Below are positions 9,074 to 19,524 of a DNA stretch of 53,676 nucleotides, piece by piece; within the stretch, counting starts at the first letter, position 1; each line of letters begins with the position of its first letter. The DNA lies in contig NZ_RAWG01000022.1 in assembly GCF_003611735.1 (NCBI RefSeq), forward strand, positions 1 to 53,676, in the 5' to 3' direction. Position numbers and translations under genes: made by a program. The notes under the pieces are model-generated. The model saw only the letters and a list, made by a program, of their open reading frames with translations. It was not told the DNA's origin and searched no databases. This DNA is from Corallococcus sicarius. Its GTDB lineage: Bacteria > Myxococcota > Myxococcia > Myxococcales > Myxococcaceae.

Positions 9074-9175
9074 CGGACCCGACGACGAGGACCAACCCCA
9101 ACACCGTGCCGATGAGGATCGATCGATTCCGCATGGTCCGTCTTCTAGTACCACCCGGTCGCATCCAGGCGGATG

Positions 9176-9200
9176 AACCTGTCCGACTGTCGGACAGGTT
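9176..9200. terminator. 25-bp perfect palindrome between convergent genes
   Basis: Two 12-base arms (AACCTGTCCGAC and its complement) flank a single T. As RNA it would form a 10-bp stem with a 5-base loop. It lies between the ends of the kinase gene and the H1-like gene, which converge here, so a bidirectional terminator fits. There is no T-run. The near-perfect dyad could equally be an operator for a dimeric regulator. The rest of the 246-base gap shows nothing else. Confidence 0.45.
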
Positions 9201-9319
9201 GGCGACAAGCGCGCCCGGCAGGCCCCCCCTACCGCTTCACCGGGCAACGGGCTGGGGCCTTCCGGCGACAGCCTCCCGCAGGGCACGCAGCCACCCTGTC
9301 CGCCCCGCCTGCCGGTGGC

Positions 9320-10084
9320 CTAGAGCTCCCGCGGATTCATGACCGGGACCCGTTGCACCTTGCGCACCCCGCCCTTCGCCTGCGTCCGGCGCGTGTAGCC
9401 CACGGGCCGGACCGTCGGCGTTGCCAGCGTCTTCAGCGGAGGCGTGGCGCGGGCCGTCCGTCGCGTCGTCATCGCGGTCTTCGGACGCATGGGCATCGCA
9501 CCGGCCCTCCGCGTCGCCTTCGGGGTCTTCCTGCGAGGCGGCGTGGCGCGGGCCATCGCGGTCGTCCTCGTGGGCGTGGCCCTGGTCATCCGCGTCGCCT
9601 TCGTGCGCGGAGTCGTCACACGGGCCCGCCGCGTCGCCTTCCCGGTCTTCGTGCGCGCAGTCGTCACACGGGCCCGCCGCGTCGCCTTCACCGTCTTCGT
9701 GCGCGAAGGCAGGGCACGCGTTGACTTCCCCACCCTCGGCTTGCGCAACGCGGGCCGCGCCTTGGGCAGTGCCGCCTTCGCCATGCGGCCCAGCCGCAGC
9801 TCGAAGCGCGCCAGCGCCGTGCGGAACATCGCCGCCTTGCGCCGGGTGTGCATCGTCGTCCCTTCCACCTTGCGGCTCCGCAGGGGGATGCGCCGTCCCG
9901 GGGCCACGCGCTCCACCGGCACCGAGCGCTGCGCGTACCGTTCCATGATGTCGCGCGCCCGCTTCACCATCCGCTCAAGCTCGCGCCGCGACAGCTCCAT
10001 CAGGTTCCGCGGGACACTGGCCATCATCACCTGCCGCTCCCGCTCACTCATCAACGCCGCACCTGCATCCATCACCTTGCGCAT
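9320..10084 (-). CDS. Histone H1-like basic repeat protein
   Basis: The 254-residue protein starts at the ATG at 10084 behind GGGAGGGG. The first about 110 residues form a helical, charged domain (for example LSRRELERMVKRARDIMERY, then RRIPLRSRKVEGTTM). The rest is a low-complexity Lys/Arg/Thr/Ala/Pro tail with two near-identical 16-residue units (RTKTxKATRRARVTTx) and degenerate copies (RRKTPKATRRAGAMPM). The composition resembles the tails of eukaryotic H1 and of bacterial H1-like proteins such as AlgP or Hc1, which bind DNA nonspecifically. Nucleoid or RNA binding is inferred from composition only; I do not recognise the N-terminal domain. An ECF sigma gene lies 139 bases upstream on the same strand. 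Confidence 0.75.
   Translation of the reverse strand: MRKVMDAGAALMSERERQVMMASVPRNLMELSRRELERMVKRARDIMERYAQRSVPVERVAPGRRIPLRSRKVEGTTMHTRRKAAMFRTALARFELRLGRMAKAALPKARPALRKPRVGKSTRALPSRTKTVKATRRARVTTARTKTGKATRRARVTTPRTKATRMTRATPTRTTAMARATPPRRKTPKATRRAGAMPMRPKTAMTTRRTARATPPLKTLATPTVRPVGYTRRTQAKGGVRKVQRVPVMNPREL
9611..9706 (+). repeat. Tandem 48-bp repeat, two copies
   Basis: Two adjacent 48-base units (9611-9658 and 9659-9706) differ at only a few positions and encode the 16-residue units of the H1-like tail. Partial, more diverged copies lie on both sides. The unit length is a multiple of three, so copy-number changes keep the frame and would lengthen or shorten the basic tail. Confidence 0.8.
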
Positions 10085-10223
10085 GTCCGCCCCTCCCTGG
10101 GGTTCGCGAAACAGTCGCAAGGTGTGGTGGCCCTGCCCCGCACCGCAAGGCAGCATCCGCGCGAGCCTGCTTCACCGCCCATCCCCGCGGATATGGCCCT
10201 GTGTCCTCCGGAGATCAGGAAGC

Positions 10224-10835
10224 TCAGCGCGACACGGACGCGGGCCGCGCGTCCAGCAGCACCGACAGCTTCTCCAGCGCCAGCCGCGCGCGCGTCTTCA
10301 CCGTGCCCAACGGCTGCCCCGTCTTCTGGGCAATCTCACTCTGGGACAGCCCCTCGAAGTACGCGAGCATCACCACCTCCCGCTGCTCCGGCGGCAGCTG
10401 CGCCAGCGCCACGCGCACCCGCGCCTGGTCCTGACTCGCGGCCACGGAGACATCCGGTGCCACCGGCATGGCGCTCGTCGGCGGCGCCTGCTGGCTGACG
10501 CCCTCCACCATCCGCGACACCGTACCCAGCGAACGCAACCGGTCGATGGAGCGCGTCCGGGCGATGGTCGTCACCCACGTCTCCAACCCTCCGCGCGCGG
10601 GGTCGAACTCACGCGCGCGGCGCCACACGTCCAGGAAGATCTCCTGGAGGACCTCCTCCGCGTCCGCGCGCGTGGGCAGCAGCCGCACCGCGATGGCGAA
10701 GGCCCGCGCCGAACACCGCGCGTACACATCGCGCATGGCATCCGCGCTGCCGAGTGCAACCTGCCGGAGCAGATCGCGGTCGGCCGACAGGTCACTCGCT
10801 TGCTGAGCGGAGGAGTCGGTAGGCGCCATGTTCAT
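10224..10835 (-). CDS. ECF-type RNA polymerase sigma factor
   Basis: This sigma-70 family protein has about 203 residues from the ATG at 10835; an ATG at 10829 is equally possible. Region 2 shows RLLPTRADAEEVLQEIFLDVW and the start of 2.4 (TWVTTIARTRSIDRLR). Region 4 shows LPPEQREVVMLAYFEGLSQ followed by SEIAQKTGQPLGTVKTRAR, the -35-binding helix-turn-helix. It resembles the SigK-like ECF group, whose members are normally followed by an anti-sigma gene, but none is adjacent here: the next gene downstream is the H1-like protein. It is divergent from glgE across about 200 bases. The signal and regulon cannot be told. Confidence 0.9.
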   Translation of the reverse strand: MNMAPTDSSAQQASDLSADRDLLRQVALGSADAMRDVYARCSARAFAIAVRLLPTRADAEEVLQEIFLDVWRRAREFDPARGGLETWVTTIARTRSIDRLRSLGTVSRMVEGVSQQAPPTSAMPVAPDVSVAASQDQARVRVALAQLPPEQREVVMLAYFEGLSQSEIAQKTGQPLGTVKTRARLALEKLSVLLDARPASVSR

Positions 10836-11039
10836 CCCGGATACCGCAACCGGAGGGGCGGATCCCAGCTTCAACCATCGAGAGTTCTCCACCCAGCCTC
10901 GCAGGGTAGTCGCCTGTCCCCTCCATCCCTAACGTTGACAGGCCAACGCGACCAGGCGGTCGCCTCTTCAATCAACAACACCCGCAAATTGCCGCCTGGA
11001 GCCACCCACTCACAGTCCTATAAGCCACCGTCAGCCGAT

Positions 11040-13034
11040 ATGACCGACAGACTCGGAAGCGTGTTCATCGAGAACGTCCAGCCGGAGCTGGACGCAGGGC
11101 GCTACGCCATCAAGCGCATCGCCGGGGAGAGCCTGACCGTCCGCGCGGACATCTTCAAGGAAGGCCACGACGTCCTCGTGGCCGTCGCGCGCTGGCGCCA
11201 GGTCACCCCCGCCGCCCAGAAGACGGACTGGGCCGAGGTGCCCCTCACCCACAAGAGCAACGACGCCTGGGAGGGAGTCATCCCCCTGGCCCGGAACGGC
11301 CGCTACGAATACACGATTGAAGCGTGGCCGGATCTCTTCCGCACCTGGGCGCACGAGCTGAAGCGCAAGGTGGATGCGGGCCGCGACGTGAAGAGCGAGC
11401 TGCTCGAAGGGGCCGCCCTGCTGGAAGGCGCCGCGGCGCGCGCGAAGGATGTCTCCGCCGAGGACAGCCGCATGCTCGCCGAGGTGGGGGCCCGCCTGCG
11501 CACGCCGCCCGCTCCGGAGCACCTCCTCGCCGCGCTGTCGCCGGAGCTGGCGGACGTGGCGTCACGCCACCCGGACCGCACGCTCGCGCGCCGCTACGAC
11601 CAGGTGCTGGAGGTCTTCGCGGACCGGGAGAAGGCTCGCAACGCCGCCTGGTACGAATTCTTCCCGCGCTCCGCGAAGCGCGACGGCAAGACGCACGGCA
11701 CGTTCAAGGACGCGGAGGCGTGGCTGCCGTACATCCAGAAGCTGGGCTTCGACACCGTCTACCTCCCGCCCATCCACCCCATTGGCCGCACCGCGCGCAA
11801 GGGCAAGAACAACACCCTGCGCGCGCTGCCCGGTGACGTGGGCAGCCCGTGGGCCATTGGCGCCGCGGAAGGGGGCCACAAGGCCATCCACCCGGAGCTG
11901 GGCACGTTCGCGGACTTCCGCGCGTTCGTGGACGCGGCGCAGGCGCACGGCATCGAAGTGGCGTTGGACCTGGCGTTCCAGTGCGCGCCGGACCACCCCT
12001 ACGTGAAGGACCACCCGGAGTGGTTCCAGCACCGCCCGGACGGCACCATCAAGACGGCGGAGAACCCGCCCAAGCGCTACGAGGACATCGTCAACTTCGA
12101 CTGGATGGGCCCCGCGCGGGACGCCCTCTGGAAGGAGCTGAAGTCCGTCGTCCTGTTCTGGGTGGACCACGGCGTGCGCACCTTCCGCGTGGACAACCCG
12201 CACACCAAGCCGATGCAGTTCTGGCACTGGCTCATCCGCGAGGTGCAGGACCTGCACCCGGACGTGCTCTTCCTGTCCGAAGCGTTCACCCGCCCCAAGG
12301 TGATGAAGGCCCTGGGCAAGGTGGGCTTCACCCAGTCGTACACGTACTTCACCTGGCGCCTCTTCAAGGACGAGCTGCGCACGTACCTGGAGGAGATCAC
12401 CCAGCCCCCGGTGGCGGACTACTTCCGCGGCAACCTCTGGCCCAACACGCCGGACATCCTGCCGGAAAACCTCCAGAACGCGGGCCCGGGCGCCTTCCGC
12501 CTGCGCGTGGCGCTGGCCTCCACGCTGTCGTCGGTGTGGGGCATGTACTCCGGCTACGAGCTGTGCGAGGGCCGGCCGGTGCCGGGCAAGGAGGAGTACC
12601 TGGACTCGGAGAAGTACCAGCTCGTCGCCTGGGACTGGGACAGGCCGGGCAACATCTCCGACTGGATTGGCAGGCTCAACGCCGCGCGCAAGCAGCACCC
12701 CGCGCTCCAGCAGTACACGGGCCTGCGCTTCTTCGAGTCCGACAACGAGCGCGTCCTCTTCTACGGCAAGCGCACCCCGGACGGCACCAGCACGGTGCTG
12801 GTCGCGGTGAGCCTGGATCCCTACGCGCCGCAGGAGGCCCTCCTGCACGTGCCCATGGAGTGGTTGGGCGTGAAGCCGGAGGAGACGTATCAGGTGCATG
12901 AATTGATGGCCGACCAGCGCTCGCTGTGGCAGGGGCCAGACGTGCAGGTGCGCCTGACGCCCGAGCAGCCCGCAGCCCTCTACGCCGTGTACCGCTTCCG
13001 CCGCACCGAGCACGCGTTCGACTACTTCGAGTGA
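11040..13034 (+). CDS. glgE: Alpha-1,4-glucan:maltose-1-phosphate maltosyltransferase
   Basis: This 664-residue GH13_3 enzyme transfers maltosyl units from maltose-1-phosphate onto the non-reducing ends of alpha-glucan. Catalytic residues visible are Asp385 (TFRVDNPHTKP), Glu414 (LFLSEAFTRPKVM) and Asp472 (WPNTPDILPENL). Their spacing is close to that of the characterised Streptomyces GlgE. The N-terminal immunoglobulin-like domain (VRADIFKEGHDVLVAVARW) and the WYEFFPRS entry to the barrel are present. The ATG at 11040 lacks a strong ribosome site; the open frame extends upstream but without coding character. It is the first of four genes (glgE-treS-maltokinase-glgB) that complete the GlgE pathway. 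Confidence 0.95.
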   Translation: MTDRLGSVFIENVQPELDAGRYAIKRIAGESLTVRADIFKEGHDVLVAVARWRQVTPAAQKTDWAEVPLTHKSNDAWEGVIPLARNGRYEYTIEAWPDLFRTWAHELKRKVDAGRDVKSELLEGAALLEGAAARAKDVSAEDSRMLAEVGARLRTPPAPEHLLAALSPELADVASRHPDRTLARRYDQVLEVFADREKARNAAWYEFFPRSAKRDGKTHGTFKDAEAWLPYIQKLGFDTVYLPPIHPIGRTARKGKNNTLRALPGDVGSPWAIGAAEGGHKAIHPELGTFADFRAFVDAAQAHGIEVALDLAFQCAPDHPYVKDHPEWFQHRPDGTIKTAENPPKRYEDIVNFDWMGPARDALWKELKSVVLFWVDHGVRTFRVDNPHTKPMQFWHWLIREVQDLHPDVLFLSEAFTRPKVMKALGKVGFTQSYTYFTWRLFKDELRTYLEEITQPPVADYFRGNLWPNTPDILPENLQNAGPGAFRLRVALASTLSSVWGMYSGYELCEGRPVPGKEEYLDSEKYQLVAWDWDRPGNISDWIGRLNAARKQHPALQQYTGLRFFESDNERVLFYGKRTPDGTSTVLVAVSLDPYAPQEALLHVPMEWLGVKPEETYQVHELMADQRSLWQGPDVQVRLTPEQPAALYAVYRFRRTEHAFDYFE

Positions 13035-13052
13035 CACCCTTTTGAGAGGCGT

Positions 13053-14702
<1,650 letters not shown>

Positions 14703-14708
14703 ACGCGC

Positions 14709-16043
14709 GTGACGACCTTGGACCTGACAAAGCTGCCTGACTTCCTCAAGGCCCAGCGCTGGTTCGCCGGCAAGGCGTGGCCCATCAAGAGCGTCAGCGT
14801 GGCGGACCACGTCTCCATGAACCTGGGCACGTGCTCCTTCACCCTCGCCATCGTGGAGGTGGTGTACGAGCTGGGCCACCCGGAGCGCTACCAGCTCCAG
14901 GCGAGGATGGGCCCGGACGGCCTCCACAGCGCGCTGGAGGATGACGACTGCGTGCGCGCCGTCTTCAACCTGGCGCGCGAGGGCAAGCAGCTGCCCTCCG
15001 GCTCCGGCCGGCTCGTGGGCGAATGGATTTCCTCCACCGACAGCGGCGTCGCCCTGCCGGATCCGCTGCCGGTGCGCCGGCTCAACGTGGAGCAGAGCAA
15101 CACGTCGCTGGTGCTGGGCGAGCGGGTCATCATCAAGATCATCCGCAAGCTCGAAGCGGGCGTGAACCCCGAGTACGAGGTGGGCCGCTTCCTCGCGACG
15201 AAGACGTCCTTCCGCGCGACGCCGCAGCTGTTGGGCGCGCTCAACCTGGAGGGGCCCGCGGGCGCGACGCTGGCCCTGGCGCACCGCTTCGTGCCGGACG
15301 CCGTGGACGGCTGGAAGTACACGCTGGACAGGCTGCGCCAGCAGAAGGCCCCTGGCGACGGCTTCACGCAGGACATGCGGGAGCTGGGCGCGAAGCTGGG
15401 AGAGCTGCACAAGGCGTTCGCCTCCGCGGGGCCGGACGACCTGGCCTTCTCCCCGGAGCCGCTCCTGCTGGAGGACCTGCAGCGCTGGAGCGCGTCCATC
15501 GTGGGCGAGCTGGGCGTGACGCTGGCGGACGCGGGGCGGCTGCACGCGGATCTGGAGGGCCGGCGCGAGGGGCTCATCGCGTACGCGAAGAAGCTGGCGC
15601 ACGTGGCGCCCTCCGGCCTGAAGATCCGCATCCACGGCGACCTGCACCTGGGCCAGGTGCTGCGCTCGGACAACCAGTGGCTCTTCTTCGACTTCGAGGG
15701 CGAGCCGTCCCGTTCCTTCACCGCGCGCCGGGAGAAGTACAGCGCGCTGCGCGACGTGGCGGGGATGCTGCGCTCCTTCGACTACGCGGAGGCCACCGTC
15801 GCGCTGGAGGGCGGCCAGCCGCGCGGGCGCGTGGGCCCCACCCGCGAAGCGTTCCTGGAGGGCTACCGCACCGCGACGCGCGGGGCGCCCTTCCTGCCGG
15901 ACAACGACGAGGCCTTTGACGTGATGCTGCGCGCCTTCGAGCTGGAGAAGCTGTTGTACGAGGTGCGCTACGAGCTGGCGAACCGGCCCGACTGGGTGCG
16001 CATCCCCGTCGAGGCCCTGTTGCGGATGGAGGATGCCCAGTGA
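14709..16043 (+). CDS. Maltokinase (Mak/Pep2 type)
   Basis: This 444-residue kinase phosphorylates maltose to maltose-1-phosphate, the GlgE donor. The N-terminal FLKAQRWFAGKAWPIKSVSV cap is typical of Mak/Pep2, and the phosphotransferase-like core shows IHGDLHLGQVL with the catalytic Asp, then FFDFEGEPSR with the metal-binding Asp. The start is GTG at 14709. The 3' end overlaps glgB by four bases (GTGA), so translation is coupled. Family members are often the C-terminal half of a TreS-Mak fusion. The position between treS and glgB leaves little doubt about the role. Confidence 0.92.
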   Translation: MTTLDLTKLPDFLKAQRWFAGKAWPIKSVSVADHVSMNLGTCSFTLAIVEVVYELGHPERYQLQARMGPDGLHSALEDDDCVRAVFNLAREGKQLPSGSGRLVGEWISSTDSGVALPDPLPVRRLNVEQSNTSLVLGERVIIKIIRKLEAGVNPEYEVGRFLATKTSFRATPQLLGALNLEGPAGATLALAHRFVPDAVDGWKYTLDRLRQQKAPGDGFTQDMRELGAKLGELHKAFASAGPDDLAFSPEPLLLEDLQRWSASIVGELGVTLADAGRLHADLEGRREGLIAYAKKLAHVAPSGLKIRIHGDLHLGQVLRSDNQWLFFDFEGEPSRSFTARREKYSALRDVAGMLRSFDYAEATVALEGGQPRGRVGPTREAFLEGYRTATRGAPFLPDNDEAFDVMLRAFELEKLLYEVRYELANRPDWVRIPVEALLRMEDAQ

Positions 16044-18244
16044 GGAAGCCGGCGGACAGAGCCCAGGTGGAGGCGGAGCTGCAACGCGTGGTGGAGCTGC
16101 GCCATCCGGAGCCGCACTCGGTCCTGGGCGTGCACCCGGACGGGGATGGCATGGTGGTCCGGGCCTACCGGCCAGAGGCCGTCTCCATCAACGTGCTGCC
16201 GGAGTTCGGCGGCAAGGTGCCCATGGTGCACCGCACCGGCGGCGTCTTCGAGGCGCGCATCAACGGCCGCACGGAGCCCTTCGGCTACCTGCTGGAGGTG
16301 GAGTACCCGGGCAAGAAGGTCTTCACCCTGCGCGACCCGTACAGCTTCCTGCCCACGCTGGGGGAGTTGGATCTCTACTTCGCGGGCGAGGGGCGCCACG
16401 AGCGGCTCTGGGAGCGCATGGGCGCGCACCTCATCCACCACAACGGGGTGAAGGGCGTGTCCTTCGCCGTCTGGGCGCCCACGGCGGCCAGCGTGTCGGT
16501 GGTGGGCGACTTCAACGGCTGGGACGGGCGCCTGCACAGCATGCGGCGCATGGGCTCCTCGGGCATCTGGGAGCTGTTCATCCCGGAGGTCGGCGAGGGC
16601 ACCCGCTACAAGTTCGAGATCCGGCCCGGCCATGGTGAAGGGCGGCTGCTCAAGTCGGACCCCTTCGCCTTCCGCACGGAGACGCCGCCGGCCACCGCGT
16701 CGGTGGTGCATGACCTGGACCGCTACGCGTGGGGTGACACCGCGTGGCTGGAGGCGCGCGGCCAGCACAAGGACGCCGCGCACCAGCCCTGGAGCGTCTA
16801 CGAGGTGCACCTGGGCAGCTGGCGCCGCGTGGTGGAGGACGGCGACCGGCCCATGACGTACCGCGAGCTGGCGCCGGAGCTGTCGCGCTACGTGAAGGAA
16901 TTGGGCTTCACCCACGTGGAGATGCTGCCCGTGTCGGAGCACCCCTACGGCGGCTCCTGGGGCTACCAGGTCGGTGGCTACTACGCGCCCACGTCGCGCT
17001 TCGGCCACCCGGACGACTTCCGCTACCTGGTGGACTACCTGCACCAGGAGGGCATCGGCATCATCGTGGACTGGGTGCCGGGCCACTTCCCGCGTGACAC
17101 GCACGCGCTGGGCAACTTCGACGGCACGTCCCTCTACGAGCACGCCGACCCGCGCAAGGGCGCGCAGCCGGACTGGGGCACGCTCGTCTTCAACTTCGGC
17201 CGCAACGAGGTGCGCAACTTCCTCATCGCCAACGCGTTGTTCTGGCTGGAGGAGTACCACATCGACGGGCTGCGCGTGGACGCGGTGGCCTCCATGCTCT
17301 ACCTGGACTACAGCCGGAAGCACGGCGAGTGGATCCCCAACCGCTGGGGCGGGCGCGAGAACGAGGAGGCCATCCAGTTCCTGCGCGAGCTCAACGACAC
17401 CATCCGCCGCAAGCACCCGGGCGTCGTCGTCATCGCGGAGGAGTCCACCGCGTGGCCCAAGGTGAGCCAGCCCACGAGCGAGGGAGGCCTGGGCTTCCAC
17501 TTCAAGTGGAACATGGGGTGGATGCACGACACGCTGTCGTACTTCGGCAAGGATCCCATCCACCGGCAGTACCACCACAACCAGCTCACCTTCGGCCTGC
17601 TGTACGCGTTCAGCGAGCACTTCATGCTGCCGCTGAGCCACGACGAGGTAGTGCACGGCAAGGGCAGCCTCTACGGCCGCATGCCGGGAGACCCGTGGCA
17701 GAAGCGCGCCAACCTGCGCGCGCTCTTCGCGTGGATGTGGGCCCACCCGGGCAAGAAGCTCATCTTCATGGGCGGCGAGTTCGGCCAGCCGGCGGAGTGG
17801 AACCACGACCGCAGCCTGGACTGGCACCTGCTCCATGACGCGGGCCACAAGGGCATCCAGAAGCTCATGTCGGACTTGAACCGCGTCTACCGCGAGCTGC
17901 CCGCGCTGTACGACTCGGACAGCGAGCCGGTGGGCTTCCAGTGGCTCCAGCCGGACGCCTCCGCGGCGAACGTGCTGGCCTTCGTGCGCCGCTCCCGCAC
18001 GCCGGGGCGTCACGTGGTCTGCGTGGCCAACCTGTCACCGGTGCCGCGCGAGAACTACCGCGTGGGCTTCCCGCTCCAGGGCCGCTACGTGGAGTTGGTC
18101 AACAGCGACGCCAGTGAGTACGGCGGCAGCGGCCTGGGCAACCAGGGCCAGGTGCACACCGAGCCCACCGGCTGGGACGGGCAGCCCGCGTCGGCGGCCC
18201 TCACCCTGCCCCCGCTGTCGGTGGTGTGGTTCACGCCGGGCTGA
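16040..18244 (+). CDS. glgB: 1,4-alpha-glucan branching enzyme
   Basis: This 734-residue GH13_9 enzyme introduces alpha-1,6 branches into the linear glucan made by GlgE. The N-terminal CBM48-like segments (HSVLGVHPDGDGMVVRAY; FAVWAPTAASVSVVGDFNGW) precede a barrel with Asp414 (GLRVDAVASMLYLDYSR), the Glu in VVIAEESTAWP and the Asp in LSHDEVVHGKGSLYG. The length matches the E. coli-type enzyme with two N-terminal modules. It starts with GTG overlapping the maltokinase stop. It ends the operon; a strong hairpin follows at once. Confidence 0.96.
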   Translation: MRKPADRAQVEAELQRVVELRHPEPHSVLGVHPDGDGMVVRAYRPEAVSINVLPEFGGKVPMVHRTGGVFEARINGRTEPFGYLLEVEYPGKKVFTLRDPYSFLPTLGELDLYFAGEGRHERLWERMGAHLIHHNGVKGVSFAVWAPTAASVSVVGDFNGWDGRLHSMRRMGSSGIWELFIPEVGEGTRYKFEIRPGHGEGRLLKSDPFAFRTETPPATASVVHDLDRYAWGDTAWLEARGQHKDAAHQPWSVYEVHLGSWRRVVEDGDRPMTYRELAPELSRYVKELGFTHVEMLPVSEHPYGGSWGYQVGGYYAPTSRFGHPDDFRYLVDYLHQEGIGIIVDWVPGHFPRDTHALGNFDGTSLYEHADPRKGAQPDWGTLVFNFGRNEVRNFLIANALFWLEEYHIDGLRVDAVASMLYLDYSRKHGEWIPNRWGGRENEEAIQFLRELNDTIRRKHPGVVVIAEESTAWPKVSQPTSEGGLGFHFKWNMGWMHDTLSYFGKDPIHRQYHHNQLTFGLLYAFSEHFMLPLSHDEVVHGKGSLYGRMPGDPWQKRANLRALFAWMWAHPGKKLIFMGGEFGQPAEWNHDRSLDWHLLHDAGHKGIQKLMSDLNRVYRELPALYDSDSEPVGFQWLQPDASAANVLAFVRRSRTPGRHVVCVANLSPVPRENYRVGFPLQGRYVELVNSDASEYGGSGLGNQGQVHTEPTGWDGQPASAALTLPPLSVVWFTPG

Positions 18245-18262
18245 GGCTTCACGCTGGACCGC

Positions 18263-18298
18263 AGACGTCCCCGCGGTGTCAGGCGCCCGGGGACGTCT
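18263..18298. terminator. Bidirectional hairpin between glgB and pilZ-domain gene
   Basis: Perfect 11-base arms (AGACGTCCCCG at 18263-18273 and its complement at 18288-18298) surround a 14-base loop. The stem sits between the convergent ends of glgB and the PilZ gene and touches the PilZ stop codon. The stability and position fit a bidirectional terminator, although there is no T-run. Confidence 0.7.
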
Positions 18299-18654
18299 CA
18301 GCGCTCTGCTTCATCCGGGACGAGCACGGTCTTCAACCGCGCCAGGATCGCCTCCGGCACGTCGATGAAGGACAGCCCCACCTCGAAGCGCGCGACCGCG
18401 TCCTTGGGGAGCTTGATGAGCCAGACGATGCGCGCCGTGCACTCCAGCGAGCTGCCGTCGGGCATGAACAACTCCAGGTCCAGGCGGCTGCCCACCTCCT
18501 GCGCATCGTCGGAGTAGATGCGGGCGCCCCCAAGGCTGACATCGAGCACCTGCTTCTTCTCGCCCAGCTTCATCCGCGCGGGGCGCGAATAGAGCGGAGC
18601 GTGCAGCCGGGGGAAGGCTCGGCGATCGATGTGGGAGGTCGTCTGGGTCGTCAC
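18298..18654 (-). CDS. PilZ-domain c-di-GMP-binding protein
   Basis: This 118-residue single-domain protein starts at GTG 18654, chosen because the PilZ domain begins directly after it and the frame upstream looks noncoding. The c-di-GMP motifs are both present: RRAFPR (RxxxR) near residue 12 and DVSLGGARI (D/NxSxxG). The protein should bind cyclic di-GMP and pass the signal to a partner; no output domain is fused. It stands alone between the GlgE operon and the heme-oxygenase-like unit, so the partner is not evident. Confidence 0.88.
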   Translation of the reverse strand: MTTQTTSHIDRRAFPRLHAPLYSRPARMKLGEKKQVLDVSLGGARIYSDDAQEVGSRLDLELFMPDGSSLECTARIVWLIKLPKDAVARFEVGLSFIDVPEAILARLKTVLVPDEAER

Positions 18655-18754
18655 GATTGGCCATCCTAGCGCGCCTGTCACGAAACGGCATATCGCCCCC
18701 CTGTCTGAAGAGGCTACCCAAGGGGTGGGACGCGTCCCAACCCCGGGTGGGGCA

Positions 18755-19495
18755 TCACCCGCTGAGCCCGGGGGCATCCCGTGCCAGCTCGTCACAGATA
18801 AGCCCCTGGATGCGGAAGGCGAGCCGCGCCTCCTGGACCACCTCCTGGGCCTCCTGCTCGCCGAGCGCCACCTCATCCAACCGGGCGGAGAGCCGGGCCT
18901 GGAACGCCTGCAGCTCTCCCGGGGCCACCGCGTTGTAGAAGGCCGTGCCCTGCCCGCCGTCCAGCTCGAAGGCCTGGGTGATGAGCAGCGAGCGCTGGGG
19001 GGAGGTGTACAGGTCCTGCACGCAGCGGGCGTAGGCGTGCGCGATCAACAGGTGCGGCGCCTCCTCGGCGACCTCGTGGATGCGCTCGGCGTGCAGCCGC
19101 GTCTCCGCGCAGGCGAACGGGTGCGTGCGCGTGTCGCCGCAGAACCACTCCAGATCCGCCAGCAGCGCCGAGGCCCGTCGCAGCTCCGGCAGCCGCAGCA
19201 TCCGTGCGACGGCGCCCTCCTCCACGCCCGGCAGCACGGCCTCGAAGGCCTCGTAGAGGACGTGCAGCTGGCGCAGGTGGTTCACGTAGTGGCGGGCCCG
19301 CACGAACTGGCCGTAGACGCCGCTGTTCCACGAGCCCTGGAAGAGCGCCTCCAGGAAGGTGGACTGTTCAGCCTGGCGCCGCGCCATCCCCGTCCCCTCC
19401 TCCAGGCGCCGCGACAGCGGCTGGGACGACGCGGGCATGGGGGACGTGGACGTGGACGCGGGCGACAGCCGCCGCTCCCTCGCGGAGCGCACCAT
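18755..19495 (-). CDS. Heme-oxygenase-like protein lacking the proximal His
   Basis: This 246-residue all-helical protein aligns by eye with biliverdin-producing heme oxygenases over LEEGTGMARRQAEQSTFLEA (family: LREGTxxLHxxAExxxFxxx), YVNHLRQLHVLYEAFEAVL and AHAYARCVQDLYTS. The heme-ligating His of the family appears to be Arg39. The distal GDLSGGQ helix reads QDLYTSPQ, so the flexible glycines are missing. Either it binds heme differently or it uses the fold for another reaction. It starts at the ATG at 19495, 29 bases after a small CxCG protein with which it probably forms an operon behind a Fur-like site. Iron or heme stress control is inferred. Confidence 0.7.
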   Translation of the reverse strand: MVRSARERRLSPASTSTSPMPASSQPLSRRLEEGTGMARRQAEQSTFLEALFQGSWNSGVYGQFVRARHYVNHLRQLHVLYEAFEAVLPGVEEGAVARMLRLPELRRASALLADLEWFCGDTRTHPFACAETRLHAERIHEVAEEAPHLLIAHAYARCVQDLYTSPQRSLLITQAFELDGGQGTAFYNAVAPGELQAFQARLSARLDEVALGEQEAQEVVQEARLAFRIQGLICDELARDAPGLSG

Positions 19496-19524
19496 GCCGC
19501 CCCACCGGAGCGTTCCCTGGAGGC

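Noticed and set aside
10935-10940. TTGACA as a -35 box for glgE or the sigma gene
   Set aside because: No -10 element at suitable spacing; the TATAAG further on (11019-11024) has no matching -35.
10948-10963. Hairpin GCGACC-AGGC-GGTCGC in the divergent gap before glgE
   Set aside because: The stem is only six pairs and there is no gene end here to terminate; probably chance in GC-rich sequence.
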